From: Planctomycetota bacterium
Lineage (GTDB): Bacteria; Planctomycetota; J058; J103
Length of the DNA stretch: 6,574 nt
Direction: 5' to 3'
Assembly: GCA_003694875.1 (NCBI GenBank)
Contig: RFJN01000532.1
Location: 1-6,574, forward strand
In this document: positions 1 through 6,574 of the stretch, piece after piece
How positions within the stretch are numbered: position 1 is the stretch's first letter
How the letters are laid out: every line of letters starts with the position of its first letter
Translations under genes and position numbers: made by a program
The notes under the pieces: model-generated
The model's database searches: none
What the model was told of the DNA's origin: nothing
Seen by the model: the letters and a program-made list of their open reading frames with translations, nothing else

Positions 1-597
1 CCACGGCAGGGGGACGCGTCGCGCCGGCACGAAGTCCGGGCGCTGCTCGTCCTCGAGCGACCAGTGCACCTCGAGCCGATCGGTGCCCACCGCGTGCAGA
101 GGACTCGAGGTCGCCGGCCCGAACAGGTCGCGGTGGTAGCGCACGCCCACCGCCCCGAGCACCTCGAGGTTGAGCCACGCGTTGCCGAGCTGCAGCGGAT
201 CGAAGGTCCAGCGCATCGAGCGCAGGCCCTGCGCGCGGGCGTGCTCGCGCTGCGCCCGCTTGAGCCGGCGACCCACCCCGCGTCCACGCCAGGCGGGGTC
301 GACCGCGAGCATGCGCGAGGCGTGGTACAGCTCGCCCGTGTCCGGATCGCGGCCGAGCAACCCGAAGCAGAAGCCCACGCACCGCCTCGCGCCGTCCTCC
401 TCGGTGAAGGCGCCGAGCACGATGCCGCCCGAACGCGCCACCGACAGCAGCTCGTTGACCGGTACGACGTCGAGATCGGCATAGCCCCACGCAAGCCGCT
501 GCAGGCGCACGCACGCCTGCATGGCGCCGGGGGTGGCGAGCGGCTCGATCTGCAGCGCTGCCGTGCTGGGCGTACGCGGTTCGGCGGTCGACGACAT
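1..597 (-). CDS. GNAT-superfamily acetyltransferase (COG3375-like), C-terminus beyond the window
   Basis: The visible part is 199 codons with no stop, reading off the left edge. It is probably a GNAT N-acetyltransferase that transfers acetyl from acetyl-CoA to an unknown amine. The acetyl-CoA pyrophosphate loop is visible at residues 104-109 (RGRGVG), just after the strand ASRMLAVDPAW (93-103). Residues 130-140 (WTFDPLQLGNA) and 170-174 (VGTDR) resemble the uncharacterised GNAT group COG3375, which I recall as about 270 residues, so perhaps 70 residues are missing. Cytoplasmic; no signal peptide or membrane segment is visible. The ATG at 597-595 has no strong ribosome site, but a TACACT -10-like hexamer sits at 604-609, so the mRNA could be leaderless. 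An alternative in-frame ATG at 636-634, with AAAAGG six bases upstream, would add 13 residues. The gene is divergent from the asparaginase. Family assignment is fairly sure; substrate and exact start are not. Confidence 0.82.
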   Translation of the reverse strand, partial: MSSTAEPRTPSTAALQIEPLATPGAMQACVRLQRLAWGYADLDVVPVNELLSVARSGGIVLGAFTEEDGARRCVGFCFGLLGRDPDTGELYHASRMLAVDPAWRGRGVGRRLKRAQREHARAQGLRSMRWTFDPLQLGNAWLNLEVLGAVGVRYHRDLFGPATSSPLHAVGTDRLEVHWSLEDEQRPDFVPARRVPLPW

Positions 598-603
598 GGC
601 CCG

Positions 604-636
604 AGTGTAGCGACCGCCCCCTCGAGTCGCTACCAT
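604..636. promoter_or_regulatory. Divergent, overlapping candidate promoters with an 8-bp inverted repeat
   Basis: GTAGCGAC (607-614) and GTCGCTAC (626-633) are perfect inverted arms separated by 11 bp, with CTCGAG in the middle (621-626). A leftward -10-like TACACT lies at 604-609 and a rightward -10-like TACCAT at 631-636. With 17-bp spacers, both -35 positions fall on TAGCGA, one in each arm, which matches TTGACA at only 3 of 6 bases. Polymerase could therefore bind in either direction but not both at once, or a dimeric regulator could cover both promoters. The repeat is directly visible; the promoter reading is inference. If the GNAT gene starts at 636, part of this site is coding. Confidence 0.4.
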
Positions 637-649
637 GCCGGGCCTTTTG

Positions 650-672
650 CCGCCCGGTGGGCCGCCGGGCGG
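650..672 (+). promoter_or_regulatory. GC stem-loop in the asparaginase 5' leader
   Basis: CCGCCCGG (650-657) and CCGGGCGG (665-672) form a perfect 8-bp stem with a 7-base loop. It ends six bases before the ribosome site at 679-686. If transcription starts near 643, as the -10-like TACCAT implies, the stem is near the 5' end of the message and could stabilise it or tune translation. There is no following U-run on either strand, so it is not a classic terminator. Stems of this size are not rare by chance at this GC level. Confidence 0.35.
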
Positions 673-678
673 GCCAGC

Positions 679-686
679 GGGAGGAG
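679..686 (+). promoter_or_regulatory. Ribosome binding site that fixes the asparaginase start at GTG 696
   Basis: GGGAGGAG lies nine bases before the GTG at 696. An upstream in-frame GTG at 657 is inside the stem-loop and has no comparable site, so the shorter protein is preferred. Confidence 0.75.
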
Positions 687-695
687 ATCGCGCAC

Positions 696-1684
696 GTGAG
701 CGGCAGGCGGCGACGCGTACCGGGGGTGCTCGTGCACGGAGGGGCCGGCGAGAGGACGCGCGACGGAGCGCGGCTCGCCCGGTATCGGCAGGGACTCGAG
801 GAGGCGGCGCGCGCCGGGCTCGCGGCGCTGCGGGAGGGTGCGAGCGCCCTCGATGCGGTCGAGCGCGCGGTGCGCGTCATGGAAGCGTCCGGTGACTTCA
901 ACGCCGGGCGCGGCTCGAGTCTCGATCTCGAGGGCCGGATCCGTTGCGACGCCGCGGTGATGCGCGGCGCCGACCTCGCCGCCGGTGCGTGCGGCGCGGT
1001 GGGTGGGGTGCTGCACCCGGTCACACTCGCCCGCTGCGTCATGGAACGGACCGATCACGTGCTGCTCGTGGCCGACGGCGCCGAACGGCTTGCGCGCGAG
1101 GCGGGCCTCGAGCCGCTCGACGAACCGCCCTCCGAGCGGCAGCTGCAACAGTACCGCACCCTGCTCGCACGTCGCGAGGCGCTCGCCGCCGAGGCGGGGG
1201 GCGTCGAGCGGTTGCGCGACATGCTGCGCCACGGCGGCGAGGCCGACACCGTGGGCGCGGTGGCGATCGACGGGGGGGGGCGGCTCGCCGCCGCGGTCTC
1301 GACCGGCGGGCTGTGGCTCAAGCTGCCCGGCCGCGTGGGCGACTCCGCCATGGTCGGCGCCGGGCTCGCCTGCGACGACGACGCCGGTGCCGTGGTGGCG
1401 ACCGGGATCGGCGAGGCGATCGCGCGCCTGTCGCTCTCGCGGGCGGCGATCGAGGCGATGCGCGCCGGCGCGAGCGCGCAGCAGGCGTGCGCGTGGGCGG
1501 TGCGCTACGCCGCCTCGAAGCTCGGTCCCGGCACCGCCGGGCTGATCGCGATCGATCCGTTCGGTCGGCCCGGTGCGGCCATGAACACGCCGTTCATGGG
1601 ACGCGCATGGCTGCACGCGGAGACCGACGCGGTGTGGATCGGACTCGACGCCGAGGACGGACCGCCGCCGGTCGGGCGCGAGCG

Positions 1685-1688
<4 letters not shown>
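696..1688 (+). CDS. Plant-type isoaspartyl peptidase / L-asparaginase (Ntn-hydrolase, IaaA/ASRGL1 family)
   Basis: This 330-residue enzyme, from the GTG start, is predicted to hydrolyse L-asparagine to aspartate and ammonia and to cleave beta-aspartyl (isoaspartyl) dipeptides. Family members self-cleave into alpha and beta chains, and the beta chain begins with the catalytic Thr. That residue is Thr185 (codon 1248-1250) in DTVGAVAID. Other family marks are VLVHGGAG near the N-terminus, FNAGRGSSLDLEG, CDAAVMRG, the STGG segment with GRVGDSAMVGAG, and ATGIGE, which line the active site and substrate pocket in known structures. Length is close to the usual ~320 residues. No signal peptide, so cytoplasmic. 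A run of nine G at 1272-1280 lies in the beta-chain coding region. The stop codon overlaps that of uvrA on the other strand. The family is clear; the preference between asparagine and isoaspartyl peptides cannot be read from sequence. Confidence 0.93.
1272..1280 (+). repeat. Homopolymer run of nine G inside the asparaginase gene
   Basis: Nine consecutive G bases encode the Gly residues of DGGGR, shortly after the catalytic Thr codon at 1248. The spacing to the downstream STGG matches the family as I recall it, so the reading frame is intact here. Such a run is prone to slippage in replication or transcription and to sequencing error. Confidence 0.9.
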
Positions 1689-4651
<2,963 letters not shown>

Positions 4652-4660
4652 GCCGCCTGC

Positions 4661-4668
4661 TTCCTCCT
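4661..4668 (-). promoter_or_regulatory. Strong uvrA ribosome binding site
   Basis: Reading leftward the sequence is AGGAGGAA, nine bases before the ATG at 4651. It supports the long N-terminus, since I found no ATG, GTG or TTG between that ATG and the start of the conserved domain. Confidence 0.8.
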
Positions 4669-4678
4669 CGCCCCGATC

Positions 4679-4703
4679 CGGTCCGCGTCCGGTGCGCGGA
4701 CCG
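4679..4703 (-). promoter_or_regulatory. Nine-bp stem-loop at the predicted 5' end of the uvrA message
   Basis: CGGTCCGCG (4679-4687) and CGCGGACCG (4695-4703) are perfect inverted arms around a 7-base loop. The -10-like TACAAT at 4710-4715 would place the transcript start near 4703, so the stem would begin at about the first base of the mRNA and end ten bases before the ribosome site. As DNA it is also in the position of an operator just downstream of a promoter. The pairing is seen directly; the role is inferred. Confidence 0.4.
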
Positions 4704-4709
4704 ACCCGC

Positions 4710-4715
4710 ATTGTA
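4710..4715 (-). promoter_or_regulatory. Candidate uvrA -10 element TACAAT
   Basis: Reading leftward, TACAAT matches the sigma-70 -10 consensus at five of six bases and lies 58 bases before the uvrA ATG. The -35 position at 17 bp spacing is GC-rich and poor, so the promoter would be weak or activator-dependent. It falls in the 107-bp gap after the FHA gene, which shows no terminator, so read-through from the FHA gene is also possible. Confidence 0.45.
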
Positions 4716-4758
4716 GCTGTCGGCTCGACGGGCACGGGGTGGTGCGGCGTGCGGCGGC

Positions 4759-5523
4759 TCAGAGCAGCACGAGCAGCACGAGCGCGAGCAGCCCGAGGGC
4801 GAGCGCGGAGGCGAGCACGACCCAGAGCACGAACGTGGTGAGGTTCTCGTTCTCTGCCGGCGGCGAGGAAGGCGCGGCGGGAGCCGGTGGCGGTGACGCC
4901 GCGCCGGGTTGCGGCGGCGGTACGGGCCCGACCGCGGGGGCCGGGCTCGCGCCGGGCGGCATGGCGGCCGCCGCGCCGGCGCCCGCCGCCACCGCTCCGC
5001 CCGCTGCCGCGCCGAGCAGCACCGTGTTGCCGGGGCCCGTCGGGGTGCCCGCCGCGGCCGGCGGGACACCCGGCGGGGGAGGCGGCGGAGCGGGGTAGCT
5101 CGGCGGTGGAGGATAGCCTCCCGGAGCCGGACCCGCAGGGGACAGCGCAGCGCCGGGGGCGGGGGCGATGATCGTGCGGCCAGCGCCCGGGGGACGCGGC
5201 GGGGCCGCTGCGGGGCCCATGCCGGCTCCCTCGAGCGCTATGCGAAGCGCGACCCCACGACCGAGTTCCACGACCGCGCCCGGGGGCAGCGGGGTGGGGC
5301 CCTGCAGGGGCTGGCCGGCGACGAAGCTGCCGGTGCTCGAGCCGAGATCGGTGACGATGATCCCGTTCGGCCCGGCCGTGATCTCGAGGTGCATGGCGTC
5401 GACGGCCGGATCGTCGATCACCACCTGCGCCGGCGACATGCGTCCCACCGTGATCCGTCCCGCGGGAAAGCGTTCGATCTGCCCGCGGCGCGGCCCGCCG
5501 ATGTGTTCGACCACGATCTCCAT
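4759..5523 (-). CDS. FHA-domain protein with Pro/Ala linker and C-terminal membrane anchor
   Basis: The 254-residue protein has three parts. Residues about 5-95 are an FHA (forkhead-associated) domain: ITVGR (24-28), a strand VVIDDP, H45, and DLGSSTGSFVAG (59-70). Residues about 101-226 are a low-complexity Pro/Ala/Gly linker with two small Thr-containing islands, GRTIIAP (115-121) and GNTVLLG (165-171). Residues 231-254 are an unbroken hydrophobic helix ending at the stop, so the protein is probably tail-anchored in the inner membrane with the FHA domain in the cytoplasm. FHA domains usually bind phosphothreonine peptides. Here the position normally Ser before the conserved His is D42, and the usual Asn of the STNGT loop is T64, so phosphopeptide binding is doubtful. 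AAGGGGAG (5534-5541) precedes the ATG by ten bases. It is divergent from a Ser/Thr kinase, a natural partner. Its client is unknown. Confidence 0.9.
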   Translation of the reverse strand: MEIVVEHIGGPRRGQIERFPAGRITVGRMSPAQVVIDDPAVDAMHLEITAGPNGIIVTDLGSSTGSFVAGQPLQGPTPLPPGAVVELGRGVALRIALEGAGMGPAAAPPRPPGAGRTIIAPAPGAALSPAGPAPGGYPPPPSYPAPPPPPPGVPPAAAGTPTGPGNTVLLGAAAGGAVAAGAGAAAAMPPGASPAPAVGPVPPPQPGAASPPPAPAAPSSPPAENENLTTFVLWVVLASALALGLLALVLLVLL

Positions 5524-5577
5524 GCGCGTGTCGCTCCCCTTGCCGTGGCGCGCGACGCGGCGCCGCCCCCACGTCCT

Positions 5578-5606
5578 ACCTTACTTCTCGCGTCAGATCG
5601 TCGCAA
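5578..5606 (-). promoter_or_regulatory. Candidate sigma-70 promoter of the FHA gene
   Basis: Reading leftward, TTGCGA (5601-5606) and TAAGGT (5578-5583) are separated by exactly 17 bp, matching consensus at four and three of six bases. The transcript would start near 5571, about 48 bases before the ATG. An inverted repeat CAGAT/ATCTG (5594-5598 and 5606-5610) overlaps the -35 and could be an operator. Confidence 0.4.
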
Positions 5607-5610
5607 TCTG

Positions 5611-5638
5611 GTGACATGGAAACGGGTTGCGTTATCGG
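5611..5638 (+). promoter_or_regulatory. Candidate promoter of the kinase gene
   Basis: GTGACA (5611-5616) matches the -35 consensus at five of six bases and is followed after 16 bp by TATCGG (5633-5638), a weak -10. The leader would be about 125 bases. It is back to back with the FHA promoter, so one regulator could control both genes. Confidence 0.25.
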
Positions 5639-5654
5639 ACATGTTCGGTTGCGT
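5625..5654 (+). repeat. Direct repeat GGTTGCGT spaced 22 bp
   Basis: GGTTGCGT occurs at 5625-5632 and 5647-5654, a start-to-start distance of 22 bp or about two helical turns, and GGTTGCG recurs at 5726-5732. Between the first two copies lies the near-palindrome GGACATGTTC (5637-5646). The arrangement fits a regulator binding one face of the helix; no family is identified. Confidence 0.45.
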
Positions 5655-5740
5655 GGTCCTGCCACGTGGGTGGGAGGCGCGCACGGCTCCGGTGGCGGGC
5701 CGGGGGCGAGCGCATGCACGCCGCCGGTTGCGGTTGTCGA

Positions 5741-5754
5741 GCGCGGCGCCGCGC
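5741..5754. repeat. 14-bp GC palindrome upstream of the kinase start
   Basis: GCGCGGCGCCGCGC is a perfect palindrome ending 15 bases before the kinase ATG. It could fold in the leader RNA close to the start codon, but a GC-only palindrome of this size is expected about once by chance in a window of this composition. Confidence 0.35.
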
Positions 5755-5769
5755 GGCAAGCTGAAGGGC

Positions 5770-6574
5770 ATGGAGGAGACGCAGGCGCGCGTGATCGCCG
5801 GCCGCTATCGGGTGGTGCGGCCGCTAGGACGCGGCGGCATGGGCGAGGTGTTCCTCGTCGAGGACCTGCTGCCGCCCCGCCGCCGGCTCGCGCTCAAGCG
5901 CATTCCTCTCGCCGGGGACGGGCGGGCGCGCGCCGCGGCGCTCGAACGCGAGTTCCGCACGCTGCGCACCCTGCGGCACCCGCATATCGCCACCGTCGAC
6001 GCTTTCGGCTGGATCCGCGACGGTGCGCAGCCGGCGGCGGCGTTCTTCACGAGCGAGTTCGTCGAGGGCAGCGACCTGTTCGAGGCGAGTCGCGGGCTTG
6101 CGCTCGCCGATCTGTGGCCGCTCGTGGCGCAGCTCGTCGCCGCGCTCGAGTACGTGCACGCTCGCGGAATCGTGCACCGGGACGTCAAGCCGTCGAATGT
6201 GGTCGTGGCCTCGCGCGAGGACGGCGCGGTGGCGAAGCTGATCGACTTCGGGCTCGCGGTGCGCGCCGCGCGCGGGGCCGCCGAGGCGCCGGCGGGGACG
6301 GTGCGCTACATGGCGCCGGAGGTGATCGAGTCGGGTGTGGTGGATCCGCGCGCGGACCTGTACGCGCTCGGTGTCACGCTGTACGAACTGCTCACCGGCG
6401 AGCCCCCGTTCGGCGGGACGGCCAAGGAGATCCTGCGCCAGCACCTCGAGCGCAGACTGCGGCCGCCGAGCGAGCTGCGGCCGGAGCTGCCGCCGGCGGT
6501 GGACCGGCTCGTGCTGTCGCTGTGCGCCAAGGATCCGCGCGAACGGCCGCGCTCGGCGCGGCAGGTGCTCGAGG
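5770..6574 (+). CDS. Hanks-type serine/threonine protein kinase, N-terminal part
   Basis: The 268 complete codons visible form a nearly full kinase domain that runs off the right edge. It should transfer phosphate from ATP to Ser/Thr of target proteins. Visible motifs: glycine loop GRGGMGEV (20-27), ATP-anchoring Lys K43 in LALKR, a likely helix-C Glu E61, catalytic HRDVKPSN (136-143, with D138, K140 and N143), DFG (159-161), and GTVRYMAPE (176-184), followed by DLYALGV and the C-lobe. No catalytic residue is missing. The stretch between DFG and GT has no Ser or Thr, unlike PknB-type kinases that autophosphorylate there. No membrane segment is seen so far; a C-terminal sensor or effector region may follow. 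The ATG at 5770 has AAGGG only one base away; a GTG at 5791 with GGAGGAG 12 bases upstream is an alternative and would begin at VIAGRYRVV. Divergent from the FHA gene. Confidence 0.93.
   Translation, partial: MEETQARVIAGRYRVVRPLGRGGMGEVFLVEDLLPPRRRLALKRIPLAGDGRARAAALEREFRTLRTLRHPHIATVDAFGWIRDGAQPAAAFFTSEFVEGSDLFEASRGLALADLWPLVAQLVAALEYVHARGIVHRDVKPSNVVVASREDGAVAKLIDFGLAVRAARGAAEAPAGTVRYMAPEVIESGVVDPRADLYALGVTLYELLTGEPPFGGTAKEILRQHLERRLRPPSELRPELPPAVDRLVLSLCAKDPRERPRSARQVLE

Larger units (their letters stand above)
5524..5769. other. Intergenic regulatory region between the FHA gene and the kinase
   Basis: This 246-bp divergent spacer is less GC-rich than the rest of the window, mainly at 5578-5660. 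It holds a leftward candidate promoter, a weaker rightward one, a direct repeat GGTTGCGT, a small stem CGTGG/CCACG (5652-5656 and 5662-5666) with the palindrome CCACGTGG (5662-5669), and a GC palindrome at 5741-5754. I saw no convincing gene in it. Confidence 0.6.

Noticed and set aside
657..695. GTG at 657 as the asparaginase start
   Set aside because: It lies at the edge of a GC stem-loop without a ribosome site, while GTG 696 has GGGAGGAG nine bases upstream and places the N-terminus near the family norm.
64..699. Plus-strand open frames across the GNAT gene
   Set aside because: They are antisense shadows; the minus-strand frame carries clear GNAT motifs.
4860..5200. Low-complexity GC tract as a repeat array
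   Set aside because: There is no fixed repeat unit; it encodes the Pro/Ala/Gly linker of the FHA protein.
4652..5572. Extension of the uvrA reading frame upstream to 5572
   Set aside because: The frame is open only because of high GC. It crosses the FHA gene in another frame, and the strong ribosome site at 4661-4668 fixes the uvrA start at 4651.
5662..5669. CCACGTGG as a specific regulator site
   Set aside because: An eight-bp palindrome is common by chance here, and I cannot tie it to any known bacterial regulator.
5805..6530. Minus-strand open frames across the kinase
   Set aside because: They are antisense shadows of a kinase with all catalytic motifs intact.

Overview
This is a very GC-rich bacterial window (roughly 70% G+C by eye) with dense, mostly intact genes and short spacers. 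A Hanks-type Ser/Thr kinase beside an FHA protein suggests a bacterium that uses eukaryote-like kinases heavily, such as Planctomycetes, Acidobacteria, Myxococcota, Gemmatimonadota or some Gammaproteobacteria. The sequence does not settle the phylum. I see no insertion sequence, CRISPR array, tRNA, rRNA or prophage gene.

Layout from left to right. A GNAT acetyltransferase on the minus strand runs off the left edge (1-597). It is divergent from a plant-type isoaspartyl peptidase/L-asparaginase on the plus strand (696-1688). Their ~100 bp spacer holds an inverted repeat whose two arms lie in symmetric, overlapping candidate promoters. The asparaginase converges on uvrA (1685-4651, minus), and the two stop codons overlap inside one CTAG. 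Upstream of uvrA on the same strand is a tail-anchored FHA-domain protein (4759-5523, minus). It is divergent from a Ser/Thr kinase (5770-6574, plus) that runs off the right edge. The 246 bp between FHA gene and kinase is the least GC-rich part of the window and holds candidate promoters, a two-turn direct repeat and small palindromes.

UvrA is the damage-recognition ATPase of nucleotide excision repair. It looks complete, with a short extra N-terminal tail and its own candidate promoter (TACAAT) followed by a strong 5' stem-loop. The asparaginase and the GNAT are probably metabolic genes with no obvious link to repair.

The kinase and the membrane-tethered FHA protein form the most suggestive functional pair. 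The kinase could phosphorylate Thr sites in the FHA protein's Pro/Ala linker. However, the FHA phosphopeptide pocket is altered and the kinase activation loop lacks the usual Thr pair, so a textbook kinase/pThr-adaptor circuit should not be assumed. I found no clearly new multi-gene system. The best leads are this kinase-FHA module, the shared-stop palindrome, and the structured leaders of uvrA and the asparaginase.
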